From an uncultured beta proteobacterium (lineage in GTDB: Bacteria > Pseudomonadota > Gammaproteobacteria > Burkholderiales > Burkholderiaceae_C), in assembly GCA_903876735.1 (NCBI GenBank), contig CAIRAW010000052.1, positions 1-64,000 of the forward strand: a stretch of 64,000 nt of DNA. The letters run 5' to 3'. Positions within the stretch are counted from its first letter, which is position 1. Each line of letters starts with the position of its first letter. Positions 43,722-53,123 of this stretch are shown piece by piece. Position numbers and translations under genes: made by a program. The notes beneath the pieces are model-generated. The model searched no databases, was not told the DNA's origin, and saw only the letters and a program-made list of their open reading frames with translations.

Positions 43722-45441
43722 GTGACCACTGTTCTTCGCCTGGCGTCTGTTCGCCGCTTTCTTGCACTGGCGCTGCTCGGCGCTTGTGCCGTCCTGCAGG
43801 CTTGCAGCACGGCGGGCGGTTACCAACTGGCTGTCGCGCACCTCAACGACAGCCACTCGCACCTGGAGGCGACGCCCTTGACGCTCACGCTCGATGGCCA
43901 GAAGACCACCGTCCAGGCCGGCGGCTTTGCCCGCTTGCAGACGCTGCTTGACGAGATGCGTGCCGCCGACCCCGATCTGCGTGCTGCTGCACGCCGGGGA
44001 CGCCTTGCAGGGCACGCTTTACTTCACGCTGTTCAACGGCCAACCCGAATTCGAGTTTCTGAACCGCCTGGGCGTCACGGCCATGGCGTTGGGTAACCAC
44101 GAGTTCGATCGCGGCACGGCGGCGATTCCGCCCTATCTGCAGTGGTCGAATTTTCCGCTCATTTCAGCAAACATCGATTTCTCCGGTGAACCCGTCATGG
44201 CAGCGCGTCGCGTGCCAAGCAGCATCGTCAAGGAGATCAAGGGCGAGCGCGTTGGCATCATCGGGTTGACCACCGAATCGACGCCGCAGACCACGCTTGA
44301 TGTTGGCCAGGTCAGATTCCTCGATGCCAGGACCAGCGTCGAGCGCGAGCTGGCGGCGCTGACGGCGCAGGGCGTCAACAAGATCGTGCTGCTGTCGCAC
44401 CTGGGCTATCGCGAAGACCTGAAGCTGGCCGCGGCGGTCAGCGGCATCGACATCATCGTGGGCGGTCACAGTCACACCCAGCTTGGCTCAAAGGCCGGTC
44501 TGGCAGCGATTGGCCTGGTGCCCGACGGGCCTTATCCGACCGAGGTGTTGGCGCCAGATGGCGGGCGCGTGCTGGTGCTGCAGGCCTGGAAGTGGGGCCA
44601 GATGCTGGGCCGGCTCAACGCCAGTTTCGACGCCGACGGCCGCATTACCGGCTATGCCGCCAACCCCGTGATTCCGGTGGCCAAGCGCTTTGTGCGCGAC
44701 GCAGTCGAGGTGCCACTTGAAAGCCCGGCCTACGCGCAGATCGTGCAGACTTTTAAACAGGGCGGCCTGGTGCAACAGATCGAGGAGGATGCGCCGGCCG
44801 CTGCGGCGCTGGCACCGTACACGGCGCAACTGGAAACTTTTCGCAAGACCAGCGTGGCCAACGCAGCGCAGGATCTGCTGCGCGGACTCAACAGCGGCCC
44901 GGGACCGCTGGTGGCCGACTCGATGCTGGCGGCCATGCCCCGGGCGCAGGTCGCCATTCTCAACAACGGTGGCGTGCGCAAGGACCTGCTGGCCGGCAGC
45001 ATTTCGGTTGGCGACGTGCTGGAACTGCTGCCGTTTGCCAACACGCTGGTACTGCTGGACCTGAGTGGCGCTGAGTTGAAAGACGCGCTGGAGCAGGACA
45101 TTGATTTCCTGATCGGCAAGAAATACCCGGCGCCCTACCCCTATGTCGCCGGCATCCGTTTCACAGTGGCGCCGCAGGCTGTCCGTGGTCGGCGTGTGAC
45201 AGCGCTGGAAGTCAGGGACGCTGCTGGTGTTTACCAGGCCGTGCGGGGCGATGCGACCTACCGCTGCGTCGTCAGCAACTTCGTCGCCAGCGGCGGTGAT
45301 GGTTTCACCCCCATCCGAAATGCCAGGGGTTTTCGTTCGGACAGTGGCATTGTCGACAGCGACGCCCTGCGCACGCACCTGAAGGCGCTGGGCAACGTGC
45401 GCCAGAGCACCGAGCAGCGCGTGCGGGTGCTGGCGCCGTAG
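43722..45441 (+). pseudogene. 5'-nucleotidase/UshA-like lipoprotein with a frameshift
   Basis: The first frame (GTG 43722, good AAGGTG site) codes a lipoprotein signal ending ALLGACAVLQAC and the first metal motif HLNDSHSHLE. At about 43980 one extra base shifts the frame: D-L then a stray C, after which VLLHAGDALQGTLYFTLFNG continues in frame to 45441. Downstream the domain is complete: GNHEFDRG, GGHSHTQLG, then the 5'-nucleotidase C-terminal domain with NNGGVRKDLLAGSISVGDV and SGGDGF. Intact, it would hydrolyse nucleotides or UDP-sugars at the envelope. Both halves look well conserved, so a recent mutation or a sequence error are both possible. Confidence 0.85.
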
Positions 45442-45444
45442 CTA

Positions 45445-46380
45445 TCAAAGCGAAAGGCTGATCACCTGCGAGCCGGGCAGGGCAGCGCTGGGAAATTCCT
45501 CTTCGTCAAACACCTTGTCGCCGTCGGCGCTGGGCACACCCGTGGTCTGGATGTCCTTGAAGTTGTGGCGCTTGGCGTCCATCAGGTGCGAGGGCACAAC
45601 GTTGTGCAGGGCCGTGAACATGCTCTCGATGCGTCCCGGGTATTTCTTTTCCCATTCGCGCAGCATGTTGCCGATCTGCTGGCGCTGCAGGTTTTCCTGG
45701 CTGCCGCACAGCGAGCACGGAATGATGGGGAACTGGCGGTGCGCAGCCCAGCGCGTCAGATCTTTCTCGGCCACGTTGGCCAGCGGCCGGATCACGATGT
45801 GGCCGCCGTCGTCGCTGACCAGTTTGGGCGGCATGCCCTTGAGCTTGCCGGCGAAGAACATGTTGAGGAAAAAAGTCTGCAGCATGTCGTCGCGGTGGTG
45901 TCCCAGCGCGATTTTGGTGATTTTCAACTCGTCGGCCACCCGGTACAGGATGCCGCGGCGCAAGCGGCTGCACAGGCTGCACATGGTCTTGCCTTCGGGG
46001 ATCACCTTTTTGACGATGTTGTAGGTGTCCTGCGTTTCAATGTGAAACGGCACGCCGAGTTGCTTGAGATAGGCAGGCAGGATGTGCGCTGGAAAACCGG
46101 GCTGCTTCTGGTCCAGGTTGACGGCGATCAGTTCGAAATGGATGGGCGCCCGGGCCTGCAGTTTGAGCAGTATATCGAGCAGGCCATAGCTATCCTTGCC
46201 GCCCGAGACGCAGACCATCACGCGGTCGCCCTCCTCGATCATGTTGAAGTCCATGATCGCCTGTCCGACCTGGCGGCACAGACGCTTCTCCAACTTGTGC
46301 GTCTCGCGCTCGATCTTGGGCTGCGGCCGGGTTTCGGCCTCAGTCAGGGGCTCTTGCTTGTCAATCCAGACGGCACTCAT
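45445..46380 (-). CDS. ttcA: tRNA 2-thiocytidine(32) synthetase
   Basis: 311 aa. PP-loop [14 protein letters not shown] activates the tRNA, and two CXXC motifs ([10 protein letters not shown] and PCSLCGSQ) bind the Fe-S cluster. DHRHR-like features such as [18 protein letters not shown] are present. It thiolates C32 of certain tRNAs. Convergent with the frameshifted nucleotidase gene, four bases apart. Confidence 0.97.
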   Translation of the reverse strand: MSAVWIDKQEPLTEAETRPQPKIERETHKLEKRLCRQVGQAIMDFNMIEEGDRVMVCVSGGKDSYGLLDILLKLQARAPIHFELIAVNLDQKQPGFPAHILPAYLKQLGVPFHIETQDTYNIVKKVIPEGKTMCSLCSRLRRGILYRVADELKITKIALGHHRDDMLQTFFLNMFFAGKLKGMPPKLVSDDGGHIVIRPLANVAEKDLTRWAAHRQFPIIPCSLCGSQENLQRQQIGNMLREWEKKYPGRIESMFTALHNVVPSHLMDAKRHNFKDIQTTGVPSADGDKVFDEEEFPSAALPGSQVISLSL

Positions 46381-46423
46381 GCGTATTCCTTGTGTTCCAT
46401 GGGCGTCGATTTTCCCTCAAAGC

Positions 46424-46795
46424 TCACCAGTCCCCGGTCTCAACCCGAATCGCCACTTCGCAGTCGTCGAAGATCTCCAGTTTGGCAATTTTGACGCGCA
46501 CGCCCTGGACCCCGGGCAGTTGCAGCAGGCGGTTGGCGAGCTTGCCGATCAGCGTTTCGAGCAGGTTCACGTGTTCGGCCGTGCATTCGCTGATGATCAT
46601 CTGGCGCACCTTGCGGTAGTCGAGCACGCGGTGGATGTCATCGTCGTGCGGCAGCAGCGCCTGCTCACCGAGGTTGAGTTCCGCGTCGACCTGAATCGGC
46701 TGCGGCGCGGTTTTCTCAAACTCCAGAATCCCCAGGCTGGCGTCGAAACGCAGACCAGTGAGCGTGAGGGTCTGTCGACCGAGAGTTTGTGCCAT
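46424..46795 (-). CDS. folB: Dihydroneopterin aldolase
   Basis: 123 aa from ATG 46795, which gives the usual FolB length; a GTG at 46837 overlapping the upstream stop would add 14 residues. FDASLGILEFEKTAPQPIQV is the conserved N-terminal block, LLETLIGKLANRLLQLPGV contains the active-site Glu region, and VRVKIAKLE the last strand. It converts dihydroneopterin to hydroxymethyl-dihydropterin in folate synthesis. Adjacent to a pteridine-reductase-like SDR. Confidence 0.93.
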   Translation of the reverse strand: MAQTLGRQTLTLTGLRFDASLGILEFEKTAPQPIQVDAELNLGEQALLPHDDDIHRVLDYRKVRQMIISECTAEHVNLLETLIGKLANRLLQLPGVQGVRVKIAKLEIFDDCEVAIRVETGDW

Positions 46796-46833
46796 GGTGG
46801 GGACCGGTTGAATGGGGAAAGTGCTGCCGCGCG

Positions 46834-47628
46834 TCACAGCATGGAGAAATCACGCTCGAACTTCATCAGGTGCTGACCGCCGTCGACCAGCAGCGTGGTA
46901 CCGGTGATGGACTGGTTGTCGATCGCGAATTTCACCGTGGCGGCAACATCCGCCGCGGTCGAGGAACGGCCCAGGGGTGACAACTGGTGCAAGGCCTCGA
47001 ACTTTTCCTTGCTCAGCAGATGGCTGGTCAGGGTCAGGCCTGGCGCCACACCGACGACGCGCAGTTGCGGGCTCAGCGCCATGGCCAGCATGGTGGTGGC
47101 CGCTTCCAGTGCCGCCTTGGACAGGGTGTAGCTGAAAAAATCGGGGTTCTGATTCCAGAGTTTCTGGTCCAGCAGATTCACCACGACGCCAAGCGGTCGG
47201 CGCGCGTGCGCACTGGCCGAGCCGTCGCGCCCCAGCACGTGGCTGTGCAGCGCCTGCGCCAGGATGATGGCAGCACCGGCGTTGCTGCGCATGTGCTTGT
47301 CCATGGCGCCAAAGCTGAAGTTGCTGGCGGTATCGTGCTCGAAGGTGGAGGCGCTGTTGACGATGGCGTCGACGCGGCCGAACTGCGCGATCACCTTGGG
47401 CAGCAGATTGCGCACCGCCGTTTCATTGGTCAGGTTCGCGCGAAAGGCGGCGCTGGCGCCGGCCAGCCGGCTGCAGTCGGCGACCGTCCGGGTCGCCTCT
47501 TCGAGCGAATCGCGGTAATGCACGGCCACCTGCCAGCCGTCCTTGGCCAGCGCAAGCGCAATTTCGCGGCCCAGGCGCTTGGCAGCGCCGGTGACAAGAA
47601 CGGTTCGTGCGGGAGGCGGACTCGACAT
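46834..47628 (-). CDS. SDR oxidoreductase, pteridine reductase-like
   Basis: 264 aa. Nucleotide motif VLVTGAAKRLGREIAL, in which the Arg in place of the usual Gly (T-G-x3-R-x-G) marks pteridine reductases; NSAS is seen at the second motif; the catalytic Tyr and Lys are in FFSYTLSKAALEAAT. The C-terminus reads TGTTLLVDGGQHL. Its place beside folB supports a dihydromonapterin/dihydrofolate reductase (FolM-like) role. Divergent from the methyltransferase gene, with only 20 bp between start codons. Confidence 0.9.
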   Translation of the reverse strand: MSSPPPARTVLVTGAAKRLGREIALALAKDGWQVAVHYRDSLEEATRTVADCSRLAGASAAFRANLTNETAVRNLLPKVIAQFGRVDAIVNSASTFEHDTASNFSFGAMDKHMRSNAGAAIILAQALHSHVLGRDGSASAHARRPLGVVVNLLDQKLWNQNPDFFSYTLSKAALEAATTMLAMALSPQLRVVGVAPGLTLTSHLLSKEKFEALHQLSPLGRSSTAADVAATVKFAIDNQSITGTTLLVDGGQHLMKFERDFSML

Positions 47629-47648
47629 TGGTGGACAATCCGGGCGTT

Positions 47649-48803
47649 ATGACAACAGCCTACAGTTTAACGAGCGCTCTGACGCGCCATATTTCCCAGA
47701 CCATCAGCGACAGCGGTGGCTGGATCGGTTTTGACGCCTTCATGGCGCTCGCTCTGTACACGCCGGGCCTGGGCTACTACGCCAACGACAGTGCCAAATT
47801 CGGCAGCCTGCCTTATGCCACCCAGGGCGACAACCCCACACCGGGCAGCGACTTCGTCACCGCGCCGGAGATGACGCCGCTGTTTGGCCAGACCCTGGCG
47901 GCCCAGGTGGCACAGGCGCTGCAGGTCACGCAGACCACGGAGGTTTGGGAGTTTGGCGCGGGCTCCGGCGCCCTGGCCTTGCAGGTGCTGGACCGGTTGG
48001 CGGCGCTGGGTCAGCCACTGGTGCGCTACTCCATCGTCGATCTGTCGGGCAGCCTGCGCGCGCGCCAGCAGAAGACGCTGGAAAAGTATTCAGATGCCGT
48101 GCGCTGGGTCAGCGAATTGCCTGACACGCTGCAGGGCGTGGTTATCGGCAACGAGGTGCTCGACGCCATGCCGGTCAAACTGCTGGCGCGAACCCGGGGT
48201 GTCTGGCACGAGCGCGGCGTGGCCCTGCCCGCCCCAGGAGAAGCGCCGCTGGACGCAGCGGCTGCTGCCTTTGCCTGGCGTGATGTGCCGACCGACTTGC
48301 GCCCGCCACTGGAGCCGCAGGGTGAGCACGATTACCTGACCGAGATCCATGCGCAGGCCGAGTCCTTTGTCCGCACACTGGGCGACAAGCTCAGCGCCGG
48401 CGCGCTGTTCTTCATCGACTATGGTTTCCCTGAAGCGGAGTACTACCACGCGCAGCGCCACATGGGCACGGTGATGTGCCACCGCGCGCACCGCTCCGAT
48501 ACCGACCCGCTGACCGATGTCGGCTTGAAGGACATCACGGCCCACGTCAACTTCACCGGCATCGCGCTGGCGGCGCAGGAGGCTGATATGGGCGTGCTGG
48601 GCTACTGCACGCAAGCGCGCTTTCTGATGAACTGCGGCCTGTTCGAGCGGCTCGAGGATGCTTCCACGGTGCAGCGGGTGCAGGCGCAAAAGCTCATCAT
48701 GGAGCACGAAATGGGCGAACTGTTCAAGGTCATCGGCCTGTTCAAGGGTGAGCCCTGGGATGCCATCGGTTTTGCCCACGGCGACCGCACCGACCGCCTT
48801 TAA
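47649..48803 (+). CDS. MidA-family SAM-dependent methyltransferase
   Basis: 384 aa from ATG 47649; the frame is open upstream to 47607 but that would overlap the divergent gene's start. MALALYTPGLGYYANDSAKFG and SDFVTAPEMTPLFGQTLAAQ form the family's N-terminal signature. EVWEFGAGSGALALQVLD is the AdoMet motif I, GNEVLDAMPVKL and FIDYGFPEAEYYH follow. Mitochondrial relatives (NDUFAF7) methylate a complex I arginine; the bacterial target is not known. Confidence 0.92.
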   Translation: MTTAYSLTSALTRHISQTISDSGGWIGFDAFMALALYTPGLGYYANDSAKFGSLPYATQGDNPTPGSDFVTAPEMTPLFGQTLAAQVAQALQVTQTTEVWEFGAGSGALALQVLDRLAALGQPLVRYSIVDLSGSLRARQQKTLEKYSDAVRWVSELPDTLQGVVIGNEVLDAMPVKLLARTRGVWHERGVALPAPGEAPLDAAAAAFAWRDVPTDLRPPLEPQGEHDYLTEIHAQAESFVRTLGDKLSAGALFFIDYGFPEAEYYHAQRHMGTVMCHRAHRSDTDPLTDVGLKDITAHVNFTGIALAAQEADMGVLGYCTQARFLMNCGLFERLEDASTVQRVQAQKLIMEHEMGELFKVIGLFKGEPWDAIGFAHGDRTDRL

Positions 48804-48903
48804 TTCCGTCTCCAAACCATCCCTGTCGTTGTTGCTTCGCCTTGCCGTGCTGGAGCACTGTCTGCGGCTTCGCGCCTAGACAGAAATGATTTGGAGACGG
48901 AAT
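48803..48903. repeat. Inverted-repeat element of about 101 bp between convergent genes
   Basis: Perfect 14-bp ends ATTCCGTCTCCAAA (48803-48816) and TTTGGAGACGGAAT (48890-48903). Inside, CTGTC (48822-48826) and GACAG (48879-48883) continue the pairing. It fills the gap between the methyltransferase and cca stops. It looks like a small palindromic mobile repeat that could also work as a bidirectional terminator; no coding capacity. Confidence 0.7.
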
Positions 48904-48907
48904 CGAA

Positions 48908-50158
48908 TTACAACGCGGCGCGTACGGCTTCGACGCGCGCCTGTTCTATCAGTTCACCAATCTCTTTACCGCTGACACCATCGGCCAGCGCGCTGGCTGA
49001 GATGGCATTCGTGGCCACCGCCTGCGTTGCCGCCAATGCCGCCAGCAGGCGCTGCGTCGGCGCGTAAACGGCTTCACTCGATCCGAGTCGTCCACGCGAA
49101 TCGCATTCGCAGGCCAGCAGTATTTGGGCAAAGCGCTCGGGTTTGCGAAAAGCATCGCAACGCTGCAGCAGGCGCACCAAAGCCGCCGCATTCAGGTCGC
49201 CACTGCGGTGGATGTTGCCGTGTTCGCGCGCCACCACATCGGCCAGTTCGCGGCATTCGGTTGGAACGCGCAGTCGCTCGCAGATGCCCGAGAGCAGTCG
49301 GGCGCTGCGCTCCTCATGGCCGTGGTGTTTGGGCAGCAAGGCGGTTGGTGTCGTGGCCTTGCCCAGGTCGTGGAACAAACAGGCCAGGCGCACCGGCAAC
49401 GGCGCTTGCAGGCGCGCGCTCATGTCGAGCACCAGCATCAGGTGCACGCCGCAGTCGATCTCGGGGTGGTAGTCGGCGCGTTGCGGCACGCCCCAGAGCC
49501 GGTCCACTTCGGGCAACAGTCGCGCCAGCGCGCCGCAGTCGCGCAGCACCTCGAGCATGCGTGAAGGCGTGTTCTCCATCAGGCCCTTGGCCAGTTCCTG
49601 CCAGACACGCTCGGCCACCAGATGGTCGGCTTCGCCGCAGGCCACCATCTCGCGCATCAGCCCCATGGTTTCATTCGCCACCGTGAAATCGGCAAAGCGC
49701 GCCGCCAGGCGCGCCACACGCAGGATGCGAACCGGGTCTTCACGGAAAGCGGCGGTGACATGGCGCAGCACCCTGGCAGCCAGGTCCTTGCGACCGCCGT
49801 AGGGATCAACCAGTACCCCTGGCTCGCCCCACAGCGCCGGGTCGCTCGCATCGGCGCCGACCGCCATCGCATTAACCGTCAGGTCGCGTCGCGCCAGATC
49901 TTCTTCGAGCGTCACATCGGGCGCCGCATGCACCGCAAAGCCGTGGTAGCCGGGACCGGTCTTGCGCTCGGTGCGCGCCAGCGCGTATTCGTCCCTGGTC
50001 TGCGGGTGAAGAAACACGGGAAAGTCTTTGCCCACCGGCAGGAAGCCCTGCGCGATCAGCGCCTGCGGCGTAGCGCCCACCACGACCCAGTCGCGGTCGG
50101 TCACGGGTAGGCCCAGCAGCGCATCGCGCACCGCGCCACCGACCAGGTAGATCTGCAT
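48908..50158 (-). CDS. cca: Multifunctional CCA tRNA nucleotidyltransferase
   Basis: 416 aa. Class II nucleotidyltransferase core with VGGAVRDALLGLPVTDRDWV, and the catalytic Asp pair in the DRDW motif. EEDLARRDLTVNAMA and the RVLRVARLAARF block (written R-I-L-R-V-A-R-L-A-A-R-F in this protein) define the tRNA-binding neck. A C-terminal HD domain (LFHDLGKATTP) gives the phosphohydrolase activities of the proteobacterial long form. It adds or repairs the tRNA 3' CCA end. Confidence 0.97.
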   Translation of the reverse strand: MQIYLVGGAVRDALLGLPVTDRDWVVVGATPQALIAQGFLPVGKDFPVFLHPQTRDEYALARTERKTGPGYHGFAVHAAPDVTLEEDLARRDLTVNAMAVGADASDPALWGEPGVLVDPYGGRKDLAARVLRHVTAAFREDPVRILRVARLAARFADFTVANETMGLMREMVACGEADHLVAERVWQELAKGLMENTPSRMLEVLRDCGALARLLPEVDRLWGVPQRADYHPEIDCGVHLMLVLDMSARLQAPLPVRLACLFHDLGKATTPTALLPKHHGHEERSARLLSGICERLRVPTECRELADVVAREHGNIHRSGDLNAAALVRLLQRCDAFRKPERFAQILLACECDSRGRLGSSEAVYAPTQRLLAALAATQAVATNAISASALADGVSGKEIGELIEQARVEAVRAAL

Positions 50159-50159
50159 C

Positions 50160-50864
50160 TCAGCGTGCCGGCGCAGCGGCGCTCAGGCGGTAGGGCTCTT
50201 CGAAATCCAGAAAGTCTTTTTCGGCCCGCGCCTCGTTCATCCACTGCTTCACGCCACTCAGGGCGCAGACGCGATCCACATAAGCGGCAATGGGCGCGGG
50301 CAGCGGCAACGCATAGCACTTCAGTCGCATGCAGACCGGGGCGTAGTAGGCGTCCGCAATGCTGAACTCGCCAAACAGCAGCGGTCCGCCGTGCTCGTCC
50401 AGTAAAGCCTGCCACATGGTGACCAGGCGCGCGACATCGGCGCGCACGGCCGGTTTGTCGCGCCAGATCAGGGCGCCGACTTGAGGCAACGACGCTTCGA
50501 TGTTCATCGGACAATTGCCGCGCAGCGCGGTAAATCCTGCGTGCATCTCGGCGCAGATGCTGCGCGCCCGGGCCCGTGCTGCTTTCGCGCGTGGCCACAG
50601 CGCTTGGTCCGGGAACTGCTCGGCCAGGTATTCGGCAATCGCCAGCGTGTCCCACACCACCAGATCACCGTCCACCAGCACGGGCACCTTGCCGGTTGGC
50701 GACAGGGGCTTGACGGTGTTCTTGAAAGTGGAGTGGCCATCGTCGGCGAAGGAGTCAAACCGGACCATGATTTCATCAAACTCGATGCCGGCCTGGCGCA
50801 GCAGCACCCAGGGTCGCATCGACCAGGACGAGTAGTTTTTGTTGCCGATGTAGAGCTTGAGCAT
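50160..50864 (-). CDS. Glutathione S-transferase family protein
   Basis: 234 aa from ATG 50864 (GGAGAT site), the start of the thioredoxin-like domain MLKLYIGNKNYSSWSMRPWV; the frame open to 50909 adds residues with no family match. Ser residues in NYSSWS are the likely catalytic position. GKVPVLVDGDLVVWDTLAIAEYL is the glutathione gamma-Glu site. An all-helical domain follows. Substrate unknown. One base after cca, so possibly co-transcribed. Confidence 0.92.
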   Translation of the reverse strand: MLKLYIGNKNYSSWSMRPWVLLRQAGIEFDEIMVRFDSFADDGHSTFKNTVKPLSPTGKVPVLVDGDLVVWDTLAIAEYLAEQFPDQALWPRAKAARARARSICAEMHAGFTALRGNCPMNIEASLPQVGALIWRDKPAVRADVARLVTMWQALLDEHGGPLLFGEFSIADAYYAPVCMRLKCYALPLPAPIAAYVDRVCALSGVKQWMNEARAEKDFLDFEEPYRLSAAAPAR

Positions 50865-50927
50865 GGGGATCTCCTGATGGACACGTTCTAAGTCGATAAT
50901 TCTAGGCATATCAAGCGGAGTGCTCTC

Positions 50928-51101
50928 ATGTCAGGAACTGGAAAAAGCGCAGCCCTTTTGCTGCTCGCGATCGGCTTGCTGCCGATCAGCGGCTGCGCCG
51001 TCGTGGCCGTGGCAGACGCGGTCGTGACCACGGCCGCCGTGGTCGTCAAGACCGGGGTCAAGGCCACCGGCGCCGTGATTGGCGCCGTGATTCCCGACTA
51101 G
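50928..51101 (+). CDS. Small lipoprotein
   Basis: 57 aa. A GGAG site lies nine bases ahead of ATG 50928. The signal peptide MSGTGKSAALLLLAIGLLPI runs to an ISGC lipobox (Cys23), after which the mature part of 35 residues is almost only Val, Ala, Thr, Gly and Lys, in a repeated pattern (VAVADAVVTTAAVVVKTGVK). No known domain. The lipobox and codon composition make it a credible gene; envelope location is expected, function unknown. Confidence 0.7.
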   Translation: MSGTGKSAALLLLAIGLLPISGCAVVAVADAVVTTAAVVVKTGVKATGAVIGAVIPD

Positions 51102-51110
51102 TTTTCCTTG

Positions 51111-53114
51111 TCATGGCAGGTCGAGCGCGGGCTCCGGTGCGCTGGCGTCACGCGGACCGACCAGGCCCAGGCGTTGTTTGAGTGACTGCGGCTGGCCGCT
51201 GATCAGCGCAGCGTAGTTGGTGGTGTTGGACAAGACTTTTTTCACATAGTCGCGGGTCTCGGCAAACGGCACGTTCTCGGCCCAGATCGCCGCCTCCAGC
51301 ATCGGCGCGCCGCTCTGGCCGCGCCAACTGCGGGGACGGCTCGGTCCCGCGTTATAGGCCGCTGCCGCCATCGGCATGGAGCCGTCAAAATTGTCCAGCA
51401 CCAGCTTGAGGTAGGCCGTGCCGATCACGATATTGGTGTCGCGGTCGTTGATCTGGTTCGGCTTGAAACTGGTCAGGCCGATCTTCTTGGCGGTCCAGCG
51501 TGCGGTGGGCGGCATCACTTGCATCAGCCCGGCCGCGCCGACGCCCGATTGCGCGTCCATGATGAAACGGCTTTCCTGGCGGATCAGGCCGTAGACGTAG
51601 GCCGGATCGAGGCCGATCTGCGCCGCGCGTTGCAGCACGGCGGTCTTGTGCGGCATCGGAAAACGCTGCTCGAAGTCGATCACGCCCTTGGTTCTATCAC
51701 TGGTGTTGATGCAGCGATCCCAGACCTCGTTCTGGCAGGCCAGATCGGCCGCGGCCAGGAGTTCGCGGTCGTTCATGCCGCCCGGCGCGTGCAGGTTGGT
51801 GCTGTAGTTCCACTCACGCACGCCGTCGCTGCGCAAGCCGATCCGGATCGCGTACAGGCTGCGTTGCAGGCCGGCATTGCGGCGTGCGCCTTCCTGCTCT
51901 TCGGCGCTCAGGGCGGCGGGTGGCGCCGGCGTCGTGATGCTCTGACCGAGTTCTTCAAGTGCCAGTTGTTCGTAGAAGCCGCGCACGCTGGCGATGCCCT
52001 CGAACAAGCTTCTGGCTGCGGCGCGGTCAGCGTCGGTTTTGGCCAGTTTGGCCATGGCGCGCGCGCGCCAGTAAACCCAGACTGACTCCTGGCGCACCTC
52101 AGGGCTCATGGCCTGGGTGGCCGACAGCACCTCCTTCCACTGCGCTTGGCGCAGGGCGGCGCGAACTTTCCAGCCAAGCTGGCTGTCGCTGAGTTCGCTC
52201 TCGATGGCCTTGGCGAAATACGGCAATGCATCGCCGGACAGGCGCTGCGCCACGTGCTTGCCGATCACGCCCCAGACCCAGGAGCGCTGCTCCGGGCTCA
52301 GGTGCACGGTCCAGTGATTTTCCATGACGCTGGCGGCGGCTTCGGGGTCATTGGTGGCCATGCGAATCAACGCCAGCACCACGGTTTCCTTGGTGGTACG
52401 CGCCAGGGCGACGGCGCGTTTTTTGAGGAAACGGGCCGGGTTGTTGCTGATCTCGTCAACCGATGCGCCCGCCGCCGGGGCGATGATTTCGGCCGCCTGG
52501 CGGGCCAGTCGGGGCCGGTTGCCCTCCATCGCCAGCCGCGCCTTGCGCCAGATGTCGGCTTCGCTCAGGCGCTTGGCCGCAAACAGGCGCTTGGCGGCGT
52601 AGTGGCAGGCATCGTCGGTGTCTTTCTGTCCATACCACTGGCGTTTGAACTCGGTGCTCAACTCGTTGCCACCCGGCAGAGGCTCCAGCGCCAGGCTGTA
52701 GCAGCGTACTTCGCGGTCATCGTTCATGCGAAACGGCACCAGAGCGTCAGCAAAGTCGCTCCAGTAGCGGCGCTGACCGAGCAGCAGCAGCCAGTCGTTG
52801 CGCAGGCGGTCTTCCTGGTAGCTGCCGGCAAAGCGCGTGAAAAAATCCTGCACCTCGGCCGGCGCCGCCGTGTCGAGCCTTGCGCGCAGTTCCCAGTAGG
52901 CAGCCCACGGCTCCAGCGTATGGCCGTGCGTTTGCGGCAGCAGGGCGCTCAGGCGTTTGCTGTTGCCTTTCTTGAAGGCCTGGCTCATTTCCAGAATCAC
53001 GTCGTCCGATTGGGGTGGGGTTGTGGCCGTGCTTTGCGCCCGCACCGGCGAGACCGCTGTCAGTGCCAGGCAGGCCGAGACGGCAATCGATGTCAAAATA
53101 GTGTGAAACTGCAT
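51111..53114 (-). CDS. Soluble lytic murein transglycosylase (Slt-like)
   Basis: 667 aa from ATG 53114, which opens a signal peptide (MQFHTILTSIAVSACLALTA, cut after VRA); the frame to 53189 overlaps the divergent gene. A long helical superhelical region (residues about 40-480) precedes the catalytic domain: GLIRQESRFIMDAQSGVGAAGLMQVMP with the catalytic Glu, then AYNAGPSRPRSWRG and ETRDYVKKVL. It cleaves glycan strands to anhydro-MurNAc products, which anmK at 26.6 kb would help recycle. Confidence 0.94.
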   Translation of the reverse strand: MQFHTILTSIAVSACLALTAVSPVRAQSTATTPPQSDDVILEMSQAFKKGNSKRLSALLPQTHGHTLEPWAAYWELRARLDTAAPAEVQDFFTRFAGSYQEDRLRNDWLLLLGQRRYWSDFADALVPFRMNDDREVRCYSLALEPLPGGNELSTEFKRQWYGQKDTDDACHYAAKRLFAAKRLSEADIWRKARLAMEGNRPRLARQAAEIIAPAAGASVDEISNNPARFLKKRAVALARTTKETVVLALIRMATNDPEAAASVMENHWTVHLSPEQRSWVWGVIGKHVAQRLSGDALPYFAKAIESELSDSQLGWKVRAALRQAQWKEVLSATQAMSPEVRQESVWVYWRARAMAKLAKTDADRAAARSLFEGIASVRGFYEQLALEELGQSITTPAPPAALSAEEQEGARRNAGLQRSLYAIRIGLRSDGVREWNYSTNLHAPGGMNDRELLAAADLACQNEVWDRCINTSDRTKGVIDFEQRFPMPHKTAVLQRAAQIGLDPAYVYGLIRQESRFIMDAQSGVGAAGLMQVMPPTARWTAKKIGLTSFKPNQINDRDTNIVIGTAYLKLVLDNFDGSMPMAAAAYNAGPSRPRSWRGQSGAPMLEAAIWAENVPFAETRDYVKKVLSNTTNYAALISGQPQSLKQRLGLVGPRDASAPEPALDLP

Positions 53115-53123
53115 GGTGGGATT

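Noticed and set aside
43960-44000. Programmed frameshift in the 5'-nucleotidase gene
   Set aside because: No slippery heptamer or downstream hairpin was recognised, and the family is not known for recoding.
52146-53123. N-terminal 326 codons of the long frame leading into the formyl-THF cyclo-ligase
   Set aside because: They are antisense to the transglycosylase; the cyclo-ligase family starts at ATG 53124.
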